A stretch of 64,000 nt of DNA from Mimachlamys varia (Eukaryota; Mollusca; Bivalvia; Pectinida; Pectinidae): assembly GCA_947623455.1 (NCBI GenBank), contig OX392541.1, positions 10,606,719 to 10,670,718 on the forward strand. Direction: 5' to 3'. Both the position numbers and the translations under genes were made by a program. Position 1 is the first letter of the stretch; each line of letters starts with the position of its first letter. Under the pieces are notes generated by a model, which was given only the letters and a program-made list of their open reading frames with translations, searched no databases and was not told where the DNA came from. Of this stretch, positions 1 to 10,618 are shown one piece after another.

Positions 1-194
1 ACTTCTACCTTTCTTGTTGAGTTCAAAACTACACAAAATGCACAGCTAATGCACAATAACTAAAAAAAAAAATGAAAGAGACAAAATATTTGTAAAGCAG
101 AGGTAATTCAATTCATCAATTTCTAACTATATTGAAGCTTTCTTGACAGATACATATATATTAAATTGCAGATCAAATTTAATATCTACACCTA

Positions 195-390
195 AAGATG
201 ACATAACACACACATTCTGCTGCACCTTTTATATTTAGTAATAGATACAGTATGCCGAAAAATTGAATCAAACTGCATCATACAGATGTTTCGTCCTCCT
301 AGGACTCTTCAGTGATGATAGGGGTCAAATGGTGGGAATCCAAAATTTCTTAACTAAAGAAGAAGCAGAAGGGTCAGGTGCGTAAACCCC
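195..390 (-). mobile_element. Hammerhead-bearing short element, copy 1
   Basis: About 190-bp element (TTTACGCACCTGACCC at one end, TGTGTGTTATGTCATCT at the other) containing a hammerhead ribozyme. Four clear copies in the window and one decayed. Such short ribozyme elements accompany Penelope-like retroelements or retrozymes in other animals. Confidence 0.75.
274..321 (-). ncRNA. Hammerhead ribozyme motif (core intact), copy 1
   Basis: Read on the - strand: stem I strand ATCATCA, core CTGAAGA, stem II GTCC-TAGGA-GGAC, core GAAA, a minimal stem III in ACATCTGT, cleavage triplet GTA, and return strand TGATG pairing with CATCA. This is type I topology, with a very short stem III as in dimer-active hammerheads. 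All core bases are consensus. Confidence 0.82.
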
Positions 391-468
391 TTCAATTTAT
401 GAATTTAGAAGTAAAGTAAACTAGTTCTGTATCATTTCAAAGGTTTAACATTTTCACATTTCATATCA

Positions 469-593
469 TCATCCCAAAATGTGCCAATAGCTGTCATTTT
501 TGGTTGATTTTAAAAATGACTTATCAGCAAATATAGCATTGACATATGTTTGGAATGGAAACTCTGCTGCTTCGTAAAGAAGGGTATCGTTCT
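469..593 (-). CDS. Putative secreted-peptide terminal exon 3
   Basis: From a TAG acceptor at 594-596 the frame expected from exon 2 stays open for 40 codons (NDTLLYEAAEF to SYWHILG) and then stops at 469-471. Amino-acid composition looks protein-like. The acceptor lacks a pyrimidine tract, and an open run of this length can occur by chance, so this is a candidate only. Confidence 0.33.
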
Positions 594-3500
594 CTAATCA
601 TAGTAAGCGTTATTAAACTTGAATGTCAAAATTCATTAAAATGATATACACTCCCGTAAAACAGGAATTTATCTTGTCAATTTTGAAGTTAAAACTAGTT
701 AGAGTCTTGTCGAATTCCTAATTACGAATAAAAAAAACCATAATAGACCGATTCTTGGTTACATGTACAATGTACCTTTTCAAATAGGTTTTGATGTATT
801 ATTAAATGCTGCAATTAAAGATTAGGCAAAAGGTTTGGTTTGTTTGTAATGTATCTAAAGATTAAAAAAAAAACATTCATTTTGTGAATGCAAAACCCAT
901 TTCTTTACTCGAACCTCGCCGAAGACCCGGGCATAGAATGTCTCAAAGTATCGTTCTTACCCATAAATCTGGGCCAAGTACTGAGTTATTTACAACTGTG
1001 ATTCATTTGTATTGGATGTTTTGTAACAGAAACGTATATCAGTGAAAGTACGTTGATTATTTTATTTTTAACACCAGCGGCCTACCGAGATCAATCGGCA
1101 AAACTATTCATTTTATATATGAATGCACATACTAGGTAAACAAGTAAATAAATTTGTGTTTATTTACATGAAGCTGCGTGTAAGGAGGGTAAGAACAATA
1201 CTAACTAGCAATATCAGTGCCACCACTTCACAACCTGGTGCCATCTTTTAAAAACAATCAGAGAATACCAAAGCGTCAACAAAACCATAATCCGAACTCA
1301 AAATCAATTAAACTAGGGGCAAAATAGGAACAAAGGAAAGATTTACATGGAGACTCTCGTAAAAGCACAAGAGAATAAGACCAGGTGTACCTGTTACTCC
1401 TACCAGAGTAAGCGTCTTCTGCTTTATCGACGACACCCGCCATGTAAATCTTGGTCACATCCAAGTAAGCATCAATCCTCGAAATGAGAACCGAGTATCA
1501 TTGTCATCACAACAAGTAAACACACTAACAAGCAAACTCAAAAACGTTCATATCATATCACACAAAGTACAGAATATTTCTCGATGAGATCAAGATGGCG
1601 ACCATAAAACTTGCCCATAGTCTTCATCAATCTGCATCTCTCGAATCTCTGTGCCGTAAGTTTGTTCGTCAGCAGTTGACATCTATCACAAAAATCTAGA
1701 GATTCAGAGCAAGCCCTAGAATAACGAATCAACTGCGACATGTAAACACCATTGGATGGAGAAGCAGGGATGTTACTAACACGAAAGGGAAAGTCCACGA
1801 TCGGAAAAACGAAATCGTCACGTTTATCATACAGCTTAGTAGTAAGTTGCCCGTGTTGGTCATAGTTTATTAGTGCCACTACTTCACAACCTGGTGCCAT
1901 CTTTTAAAAGCTAGTAAAACTCAGTTTGTAGTTACATTGGATCTAACTTAAACAGGAATTGAAATTTTCAGTATTATTACATAATAACAATGGTGTACAT
2001 GATAGTGTTTTTCGACCTTTGTTTGCATTCGTCTAAAACTGCAATATAGCTCTATGGAGAAAAAACACAGCAAACAATTCATGTTGGTACCAAAGAAAGC
2101 TAGACTGCCTCAGTTAGAAATTATCTGCGAAATATTAACTTTTTAAATCAATCTTGGTAGGCATTGTATGTAGGAATCCCCTCTGATTGATCAAGGTAAA
2201 CCGGTATATTTTTACATAAAAATAGAATAGATATATTACCTTTTGGGTGAATACTCCTTTTAGGTCGTTCGGACCAAACTAGACCACCAGGACCTCCTAA
2301 TAAATAAAAAAAAAAAAGGTCTCACATGTCTTTCTTCATTTGTATGCGTTCTAACATACCGAACACGTCAGATTTCAACACTTGAAACGTATATAGTAAT
2401 GTACAATGTAATCACTAACGTTTTATATAATTAAAACGCTGACATATTCATCACACAATGTACAAAAATTACTGTAGCGCACAAATTATAGTTTCTCAAG
2501 CTATGAAAGATACTTATAAAGATTTGATGATGGATTTCGTCGGCTTAATGATTGTAACATATATTGTAGGGATGATATATGGGTATGCTTATTTGAAAAC
2601 AAAAATGTATATAAATATGTATGTGTGTTGTTTTCTCTAATACATCTCCTTTGTTAAGGACTAGGTACAGCCATATTGATTGTTACCTGGTTGAAAATGG
2701 TTAAATCAACATTTTAATGTTTTCTTCCAATTAATGACATAACCTTTATCCCGTTAAGTTTAATATTGCTATAAAATGCAGGTCAGCCCCAATTGTTTTT
2801 AAAAAATCTGCAAAAATAACATTGCCGGAAGTGCCGATGAACATTTTTTCATGTGCTGTACATTCGCCCAAAAAAGGAAAACTGGCAATCACTAAAAACA
2901 ATTTATCGTGATAGGAAAGGGCAGTTTTTGCTTTGTGACGATATACAAAGTACCATTTTCCTTAACTGCATGCTTGAATCCAATTGAATTGTTGATATTG
3001 TCGATGTTTCATCATGCCTCTAAGTCAGACGTCTGAATATCTAAAAAATGTAAATAGTTCAAAACGGAGGGCAGAGGAGTATATTTCTCTAAAGGTCGTG
3101 TCCTATATAACTTTTGAAAAATATTCAACGAGAGTGAAATAAATTCCATATGCAATAATCACGAGTCGTGTGACCTCTTTTTACCACAATACTATTAAGT
3201 CGCAGTGGCAGTGTTATTTTCTGTGAACCGCAGATGATATTTGGGCGAAAACACATCATCTCGTATATATTCCCGCCAAATTGTGACGACGTCAACAATC
3301 AGCACGTTGCATTGACCAAAGTGATTTCCGGTCAAAGTTCAACTTATCAACCAATTAAAAGTCCGGAAGTCATATTCCACTATGGGTATATAACCTATAT
3401 TTATCCAACAGCCAGCACGATTATACAATGGTCTGAGAGTGGAATAACACAGGGTATTGTGGTGGAAATACAACTTCCCAATATGTGCGAGAACACGAAA

Positions 3501-6500
3501 GACACTGTACGCTTCCTTATAGTATGCATAAATGAAAAATGTTTCGATCCATGATTACGACGGAACAAATTATTGACACCAAAAGTATCTAAAAAAACCT
3601 GTCCTTTTATCGGGGGGGGGGGGGGGGGTAACGATTTCTAACGATAAATTGTTCAAAATCCCTAATCTTGAGAAACTGTCCTGGAACATTTTGATAACTT
3701 CAAATTGGAGCAGCATATTCGAACGTTTTATTCCGCTTCTTACATAAACGTTCTTCTGTAATCATATTAATCATAACAACTCATATATTTCAGTTAGAAT
3801 ATGTAGACCTCTAGTCTATTCTACATGTACATTTCTTTATTCTTTTTTTGAAAAACTGTAGGCTGTCCCGAAATATATTTCATCATGTGCACTCGAAAAA
3901 ATCTTTTTTACATATTTGTTTGTTTCATATCATATAAGTTTTAGTTCGATTTCTTGGTATTTTTTAAAATCTCCACGGATGATGGGCCATATTTTAAGTT
4001 ACATTGTATGTTATACGTTTTCATTGTCTAGATTTGTTGCAAGGTGACCGGAGATTAATCGCATCTCATTAATGAATATGGCAAAGAAAAGTGTACTGTT
4101 ACTATATATTTATTTTCTATGATTAAGTTCGTTGCCCTTTATAAATTTTTAAGTAATTCGCATCCTATAAGTATCTATTTGTAAGGATCCAGTGTTATTA
4201 GGAAAACTACCGTTTATATTACTTCTTTGACCCATATATATATATAATTAGATACAGTATCTACCCGAATCTTTCCTTCCCGTTTGGATAAGAACAATTA
4301 TGTCCAAAAAGGATAATTGGTCAGATTTGTATAAAAAAAAATTATCGTGTCATACCGTCTGGCTCCACCGGTTTCGTTTTTTTCAAATTGAGCATGTCAG
4401 GATCATCAGTCGCTAGGCGGCGTTGTTTACTCTCTTTCCCATGTCCTAGTCTCTTCTTAGGCATTAGAGTAATGGGTCCACTACCTAGAAACAATACAAC
4501 TACACTACATAGTTTGAAGAATGATAACTGTTTCTAGCTAATTAATCTAATATATATGATTTCAGTAAAAAACGTGTTGAAGTGAAAATGTTGAATTGAG
4601 GAGTGTGTACCTTAAAAAGTAATATTTTTCCATAAATAAAAGAGGCCAGCGAAGGGAGAACGGCCAAATAAACTTTAAAAAAATTTTTTTTACCAAAAAT
4701 CAATGTTCTGTTAAACCTCAACATATCCAGTACTATCTTATAACACTCTTTGTTTCTTTTTTCAAGCAGAAAGACGAATCAAGATGGTATATCTCTCCAT
4801 ATACACTTAAAAATGCTTCTTCACATTTTCGTTTGTTTCATATCCTAAATTTAGTTCGATTTCCGGGTACTTCCGATGATGGGCCATAGTTTAAGTTACA
4901 TTTATGTAATGCGTTTTCAGTATCTAGATTTGTTGCCCAGTGACGGGAGATTGATGGCATCTCATGAATGAATATGACAAAGATGTATTATTATGAATAT
5001 TATGAATAATTACAAATCAACCCAAAACCTTTCCCGTTTTGAATATGTACAATCATGTATGCTAAAAACATAATCGATAAAAGTTGAAAAAGAATATTGT
5101 GTCATACTACGCGTATGACTCCATCAGAATCATTCTGTTTAAAGGCCCAATATACGTAACTTTCGGCAAAACTTGAAGCGAAAATAAAGCCTAATAACTT
5201 TTTTGTATTTATAGATTTAGTTAAGATTAACTGATTTCAGCAATATTCAAGATGAATTCTTTCGCGGTTACCGGTACAGCAGCAGTTAAACCTCGGTATT
5301 TGTAAACACGCGTCCATTTCGCGCTGTCATTTACCTCGGGCTTGTTGATGAAGTGGGCCCCACCTGAGTTATTTTCAGTTCTTTGGATTTTTCTGTCAAG
5401 AGTTTCTTGTCAGTTACCGCTCAGGTTTACTTCGTTTTAGGCTTATTTTTTTGCATGGTTATCAACTGGATTTTTTTCAGAATTTTTCAGAATCACGAAA
5501 ACCTATATTGGGCCTTTAAAAATGCTTCTTCACATTTTCGTTTGTTTCATATCCTAAAATTAGTTCGATTTCCTGGTACTTCTGATGATGGGCCATAGCT
5601 TAAGTTAAATTAATGTAATGCGTTTTCAGTATCTAGATTTGTTGCCCAGTGATGGGAGATTGGTCGCATCTCATGAATGAATATGACAAAGATGTATTAT
5701 TATGAATATTATGAATAATTACAAATCAACCCAAAATCTTTCCCGTTTTGAATACGTATAATTATGTATGCTAAAAACATAATCGATAAAAGTTGAAAAA
5801 GAATATTGTGTCATACTACGCGTATGACTCCATCAGAATCATTCTGTTTAAAGGCCCAATATACGTAACTTTCGGCAAAACTTGATTTAGTTAAGATTAA
5901 CTGATTTCAGCAATATTCAAGATGAATTCTTTCGCGGTTACCGGTACAGCAGCAGTTAAACCTCGGTATTTGTAAACACGCGTCCATTTCGCGCTGTCTT
6001 TTACCTCGGGCTTGTTGATGAAGTGGGCCCCACCTGAGTTATTTTCAGTTCTTTGGATTTTTCTGTCAAGAGTTTCTTGTTAGTTACCGCTCAGGTTTAC
6101 TTCGTTTTTGGCTTATTTTTGCATGGTTATCAACTGGATAGTTAATTTTTTAGAATCACGAAAAATTTCCTTAAGTTACGTATATTGGGCCTTTAAGGTG
6201 AACATGTCAGGATCGCCAACTGTTAGGCGGTGTTGTTTCGTCTCTGTCCCATATACAGACCGTAAAGTAAAGGGCCCACGACCTGGAAACAATACAACTA
6301 AAGTACTGAGTTTAAAGAATGATAACTGTTTCTAGCTAATGAATGCAATTTGTGTAAAATTGTTAAATCGAATAATGTGTATCTTCAAATGAAAAAAACA
6401 ATATTCCCGTACTATCTTATAATACTTTTTGGTTGTTTCTTTCTTTCAGCTGATAGACTTATCAAGATGGTATATCTCACCATATACACTAAACAACATC

Positions 6501-9500
6501 TGCTCACTTTTTTTAACATTTTCATTTGTTTCAAATAATTTTAATTTCACTTTTGATTTTGAGGTACTTTTAAACCATCATCTAATCATTGGCCATATGT
6601 TTAAGTAATGTGAGGCGTTTTCATTGTCCATGTGTGTTGTGAATCTGACTATGGTACATTTGTAAAGTATGTTATTACTACACAAAAATTAAAGTGTTCG
6701 GGGATCGATTTCACTCTTTGTAAGTTGATCATGTCAGGATCATCAGTTGTTAGGTGGCGTTTCCTCATCTCCGTGCCATATCCTTATCTCTTTGCTACAT
6801 CCCAGATACGTTTTTTCACTAAAACATATGTTTGTGTATCAGTGTTCAATAAGGATTGTACCTCATTTTGACTGCGTAACGCGCACCACAGAATATGTTT
6901 GTTGCCAACTGCAGGCATACTACCGTATACGCAGTCAAAATGAGATACAATCCTTATATTTACATCATTATTAATTTTCAAGTGTTATTCGAAGAAAAAA
7001 CATTCGAGGCGGGTTGCTAAGATGGTAACTACGATGGCCGTGGTTGCTAAGATGATATAGTCCCAATGAATCTTCATCCATATACTGCTAAGTTTGGAAA
7101 ATTCACAGTGAACAACACTATTTTTCTTCATTACATCATTTGTAAATTTGGTATTAAATAATATTACTAGCACTTCGAATTTATTTCTTTGTTTATAACG
7201 GTCGTAATGTACACGCATTGACACAGTGATCTGGTTGTGACGCGGACGTCACAACTGCTAGGCGCCGCCATGTTTACGTTACCTTCAAAGAATTTCGAAT
7301 ACACAGCCATCGGAATCAAAAGTTTTCCAGAAATCTTTTATTGTATATTCAGAGGATTCCATATATGTTCCATGTTTCAAAATCTTAAAGGAACAAAACA
7401 AAGACCATCAGCGAATAGTTATTTTTTCTGAAGCGTGAACGACGCCATGTTTGAACAAATATCAATCCGCCGAGCCTTTTTTTCACTGCGTATACACTAA
7501 TGTATTCGCAGTCAGAGTTTACTAAGCACAAGAAGGGAGAGGTGGTAATATATCGTGGTAACATTCTTCCAATACTATCTTAGATCCTTCTTTTTTTCTA
7601 GAAGATAGACTTATCAAGATGATGTGACTGTTCGAAAGTTTTGTTATCATCCAAGGCTTATTTGTATCATGTTATTGATCTACATATATAATTGAAAATG
7701 TTATTGTAGAGCGGAAAAAATTCATTTAGTCCACTGATCTGGCTGTTTCCGATCGCTTCTAGTATAGTTTTTAGTTTTTAGTTAACTAGCAATTTATGAG
7801 TGCAATTCATATTTATTCAAAACTAGCAATTGTAATTGTTACGTTTTTCAACATATACCCTTTGGAACATACCACAGTCCATTAAAATTCACCATGTCTA
7901 TAAAACATCTTTTCCTCATCTGTTGAATTATTTACCATAAATGTGGAAATCCGAATTAGAAACTATTAGGAGATACCGAAATAACTTTATTTCAATTTAA
8001 TGTAAAATTAAAAAACAAAGTTTACCAGGTAACGATATATAAAAATTGAGAGAAATGTTTATAATATTACGAACTGCACATATACTGAAAATAGACATGA
8101 TTGGTTTCTTTTATCATGGTTACGTAAACTTCGAGGAAACTGAAATCTTCCAAAAGTGTCTACGCCTTGCATCACATATGTATATTTTAGAGAAGTTTCG
8201 AAAGACAAGGCTATTTGAAACCTATTTTTATCAATAACTAAAAACTTGATAGAAAAAAAAGAAATGAAATTATACTAAGCTTTTTTCGGTATAGTTAAAG
8301 ACCCAACATACGTAACTTCAGGAATATTTTAGTGATTCTGAAAAATTCTGACAAAAAATCCAGTTATAAGCCTAAAACGAAGTAAACCTGAGCGGTAACT
8401 TACAAGAAACTCTTGACAGAAAAACCCAAAGAACTGAAAATAATTCAGGTGTGGTCCACTTCAACAACAAACCGAATGTAGAAGACATTTCAAAATGGAC
8501 GCGTGTTTACAAATACCGAGTTTCAACTACTGTTGTACCGGTTACCGCTTAAGAATTCATCTTGAATATTGCTGATATCGGCTAATCTTAACTAAATCTA
8601 TAAATATAATAAGTTATTAGGCTTGATTTTCGCTTCAAGTTTTGCCGAAAGTTACGTATATTGGGCCGTTAATGCATGATAGTTATTTCTGTTTTACCTG
8701 ATCATTTTATCAGTAACATCCTTCCACATTAAGCTTAACATTGTACTTCTAATCTTGAGAGTCTCTGCTAATGATCTCTCTTCGCTACTGTACATTTGTC
8801 CTCTATCGTGCTAGGTTGTTCTATCCTGATCAGCCATTACTGAACTGGTTTGTACATATTGCAACAACATATAAGAGTGAGCGTAAACTGGTTCCGGTTT
8901 CATCAACGTTCCTTAACTTAAGGAAATTCCTCAATTTCAAAATCTCCATTGGAAAGCATTACAGAAGTTAGGGAGAAAATCCTTAGTTAAGGAGCTTTCC
9001 TTAAATTATGTAATGCTTTCCTATGGAGATTTTTAAGTTAAGGACTTTCCTTAAGTTAAGGAACGCTGATGAAAACGGGGCCCGATTTGTACATATTGCA
9101 ACAAAATATAAGAGTGAGCGTGAACGTTAAGAGTGGGGGAGTGGTTGTTGTGTTATTCTTTGTTGTAAGAGTGTCGGTGGTATACGGGTTTGAATGTCTA
9201 TATTTCTACATGATTATTGTATGAACACTTTCGAATTACTGTATGTATGATTGTATATATATGCATGTAAGTTTGTATGTAAGTACAAGTATATATGTTT
9301 GCATAAAAATATACATGTTGTGCCTGTGTGTATGTATGCGTAGGGTGATCTGGTGTATGAGTGGATAATGTATGTGTGTTCATATCCAGATATTGAAAAG
9401 ATGACGTAACACACACATGTGCTGCACCTTTTAAATTTAGTAATAGATACAGCATGCCGAAAAAAATGAATTAAACTGCACCATACAGCTGTTTCGTCCT

Positions 9501-9814
9501 CCTAGGACTCTGCAGTGATGCTAGGGGCCAAAAGGTGGGAATCCAAAATGTCTAAAGTAATGTAGAAGGGTCAGGTGCGTAATATGTAAATAAAGGAAGT
9601 CGAGGAGAGAGCTGATATAGGCTACGCCTGTTGCCCAATCCGTTTTGTTTATCAATAAAATATATCTGAAATGAAAAAAATTAAGTTTAACATGCATAGT
9701 TGTTATTCCTCAAGTCTGACAACACATACCTGTTCTGTCATCTTCAGAATCGACGGAACTCGCTGTTACGAGGGGAATCGTCACAAGCAGCAACAGCAAC
9801 AACGAGCTATTCAT
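469..9814 (-). CDS. Putative secreted peptide precursor, three exons (88 residues)
   Basis: Not a family I recognise. Joining 9814-9730, 2296-2240 and 593-469 gives 88 codons plus stop with phases 1 and 1. Residues 1-18 (MNSSLLLLLLVTIPLVTA) are a textbook signal peptide, followed by an acidic stretch SSVDSEDDRT and a Gly-rich GGPGGLVW. Residues 37-43 contain SERPKRS with an R-x-K-R furin-type site. The rest, from SIHPKEND to SYWHILG, would be a peptide of about 46 residues whose last Gly before the stop could serve as an amide donor. There is no Cys. This layout is that of peptide hormone or neuropeptide precursors. Exons 1 and 2 have good splice sites. Exon 3 has a weak acceptor and is the least certain part; the true terminal exon could lie left of position 1. 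Function is unknown. Confidence 0.45.
1216..1909 (-). mobile_element. 5'-truncated retroelement with reverse transcriptase C-terminus and 38-bp direct repeats
   Basis: Frame on the - strand (about 1560-1900) reads LTTKLYDKRDDFVFPIVDFP through YMSQLIRYSRACS to GKFYGRH, the C-terminal part of a reverse transcriptase seen in animal retroelements. A 3' tail (1258-1500) follows. A 38-bp sequence starting AGTGCCAC and ending CTTTTAAAA flanks it at 1216-1253 and 1872-1909 with one difference, which looks like a long target-site duplication. I think it is Penelope-like because of the ribozyme elements nearby, but the class is not proven. Confidence 0.72.
2240..2296 (-). CDS. Putative secreted-peptide exon 2 (57 nt, symmetric phase 1)
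   Basis: Acceptor is a run of T ending ATTTATTAG and the donor is AAAAG|GTAATA. It encodes (G)GPGGLVWSERPKRSIHPK plus one base. It fits the phase of exon 1 and contributes the R-x-K-R site. Intron 1 would be about 7.4 kb. Confidence 0.5.
2300..3059. other. No recognisable feature
   Basis: Within the putative peptide gene intron 1. A 60-codon + strand frame at 2458 has no support. Nothing else seen. Confidence 0.5.
3060..3480 (+). repeat. Dispersed repeat D, copy 1
   Basis: Shares GTCGCAGTGGCAGTGTT, TCGTATATATTCCCGCCAAA and GGTCTGAGAGTGGAATA blocks, in the same order, with 23745-24105. Unclassified. A 106-codon open frame within it is not conserved in the other copy. Confidence 0.75.
3611..3630 (+). 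repeat. Poly-G tract
   Basis: About 18 consecutive G. Other G or C runs are at about 12893-12909 (G), 15187-15203 (C), 27828-27844 (C), 27979-27995 (C), 28989-29001 (G) and 62766-62782 (G), so there are seven in 64 kb of otherwise AT-rich DNA. Confidence 0.9.
4394..4537 (+). other. Duplicated short reading frame MSGSS...LKNDNCF
   Basis: 48 codons including stop, from ATGTCAGGATC to AACTGTTTCTAG. The paralogous frame at 6204-6335 has 44 codons, a 12-nt in-frame length difference and the same end NNTT...LKNDNCF. A third start at 6731 (MSGSSVVRWRFLISVPY) lacks the end. It may be an exon relic or chance; no function can be given. Confidence 0.25.
5139..5519 (+). mobile_element. MITE family A, copy 1 (about 380 bp)
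   Basis: Starts TTAAAGGCCCAATATACGTA and ends with the inverted form TATTGGGCCTTTAA. The inside holds the family markers GCGGTTACCGGTACAGCAGC and TTCTTTGGATTTTTCTGTCA. No transposase frame. It is a non-autonomous DNA element repeated seven times in the window. Confidence 0.88.
5848..6196 (+). mobile_element. MITE family A, copy 2, duplicated with its flank
   Basis: Same ends and internal markers as copy 1, but lacking about 35 bp near the left end. Its left flank is the same as copy 1's (709-bp spacing), so it arose by segmental duplication rather than a fresh insertion. Confidence 0.87.
6849..6957. mobile_element. 109-bp element with 30-bp inverted ends
   Basis: ATAAGGATTGTACCTCATTT and GACTGCGTA at one end, inverted at the other with one or two differences. 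Probably a tiny MITE. Confidence 0.7.
6958..8294. other. Mostly unannotated intron-like sequence
   Basis: Holds a fragment of the fourth duplicated unit (about 7510-7640, including CTTTTTTTCTAGAAGATAGA). The open frames at 7237 and 8046 have no splice or homology support. Confidence 0.5.
8295..8672 (-). mobile_element. MITE family A, copy 3
   Basis: Reverse orientation, from TTAAAGACCCAACATACG to TACGTATATTGGGCCGTTAA. Full length, with a few mismatches in both terminal repeats. Confidence 0.87.
8899..9077. mobile_element. Foldback element family E, copy 1 (about 180 bp)
   Basis: Near-palindromic: CATCAACGTTCCTTAACTTA to TAAGTTAAGGAACGCTGATG, with CTCCATTGGAAAGCATTACA mirrored inside. Decayed relatives lie at 14396-14560 and 18100-18270. 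Confidence 0.78.
9396..9578 (-). mobile_element. Hammerhead-bearing short element, copy 2
   Basis: Same element as at 195-390, same strand. Its ribozyme (9477-9532) has CTGCAGA in place of CTGAAGA, so the essential A6 is lost and it is probably inactive, although stems I and II can still form (one G-U pair). Confidence 0.72.
9730..9814 (-). CDS. Putative signal-peptide exon 1
   Basis: ATG at 9814-9812, then 28 codons with seven consecutive hydrophobic codons after MNSS, a cleavable region VTA-SS, and an acidic tail EDDRT. It ends ACAG|GTATGT, a consensus donor, in phase 1. A TATA box lies upstream at the right distance. The + strand carries an open frame over the same bases, but without a promoter or splice context. 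Confidence 0.58.
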
Positions 9815-9915
9815 CACACTAGAGTTGTCCCGTACAGCACTCTGGGTGTCCGTGAATTCAACAACGTCCAAACAACCCTCGTCGTTGAAGTGATGTGAGG
9901 AACCTCATTCGGGTA

Positions 9916-9924
9916 TATTTATAG
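9916..9924 (-). promoter_or_regulatory. TATA box of the putative secreted-peptide gene
   Basis: CTATAAATA on the - strand, about 100 nt before the putative start codon. A start site about 30 bp downstream would leave a 5' UTR near 75 nt. The sequence is a near-perfect TATA consensus in front of a signal-peptide ATG. Confidence 0.5.
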
Positions 9925-10199
9925 AAAACAATCAACAAGCTGTTGACAATCACTTCTATCTGTTACTTAGGTATTTTCAATGTTTAAAACTGAATTCGAG
10001 AAAACGTAGTTATCTGTACCTTACTGCATTAATGTCATCTTCGATTTGTTTTACATTAACATTTTTTAAAATATAAATTATATTTTAGCTCTGCTATCGC
10101 ATGTATATATAGATCAGTCACTAGAAAGTAGGACTAGATGATCAAACAAAACAATTATATTGATATAATATCAAACAATTTTGATAGAATATGTTTTTT
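9925..10199. other. Upstream region of the putative peptide gene, nothing recognised
   Basis: AT-rich, no motif beyond the TATA box at its left edge. Confidence 0.4.
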
Positions 10200-10618
10200 C
10201 TATATCTATGAAAATATTCCTATACTTTAAGCTATACGATAAACGTGATGATTTCAATTTTCCGATCGTTAACTTTCCATTTCTTGATAGTAACATCCCT
10301 GCTTCTCCATCCTATGGTGTTTACATGTCGCAGTTGATTCGGTATTCCAGGGCTTGCTCTAAATATAAGGATTTTTGTGATCGATGTCGACTGCTGACAA
10401 ACAAACTAACAACACAGGGATTCGAGAGATGCAGGTTGATCAGAACTATGGGCAAGTTTTATTGTCGCCATCTTTGTCTCACTGAGAAATATTCTGTATC
10501 TTTAAGTGATATGAAGTTGGACGTTTTTGAGTATGCTCATTACAAATATGAACTCAAACCTATATTTAGCGGTGGTGACGGCCCTAAAAAGGGGTTTTCC
10601 TTCACTGGAAGATAAGCA
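10200..10618 (+). pseudogene. Reverse transcriptase C-terminal relic
   Basis: KLYDKRDDFNFPIVNFPF to GVYMSQLIRYSRAC, GKFYCRH and EKYSVSLSDMK, then a divergent tail to a stop at 10613. Open over 144 codons but lacks palm motifs and start, so it is a fragment. Same family as the relic at 1216. Confidence 0.75.

Larger units (their letters stand above)
3870..7640 (+). repeat. Four-unit degenerate segmental duplication
   Basis: Units of about 930 bp recur from about 3870, 4811, 5521 and 6500. Each has a CACATTTTCGTTTGTTTCAT block, a GATGATGGGCCAT block, ATGTCAGGATC and an AGACTTATCAAGATGG-like end, though the second lacks its right half. MITE family A copies 1 and 2 sit inside the younger units. 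Spacing between the two youngest left halves is 709 bp. It lies in intron 1 of the putative peptide gene. Confidence 0.75.

Noticed and set aside
1276..1464. 62-codon - strand frame with VTKIYMAGVVDKAEDAYSG
   Set aside because: Same sequence occurs in several retroelement tails (also at 35280 and 39503 on the + strand), so it is part of the mobile element rather than a host gene.
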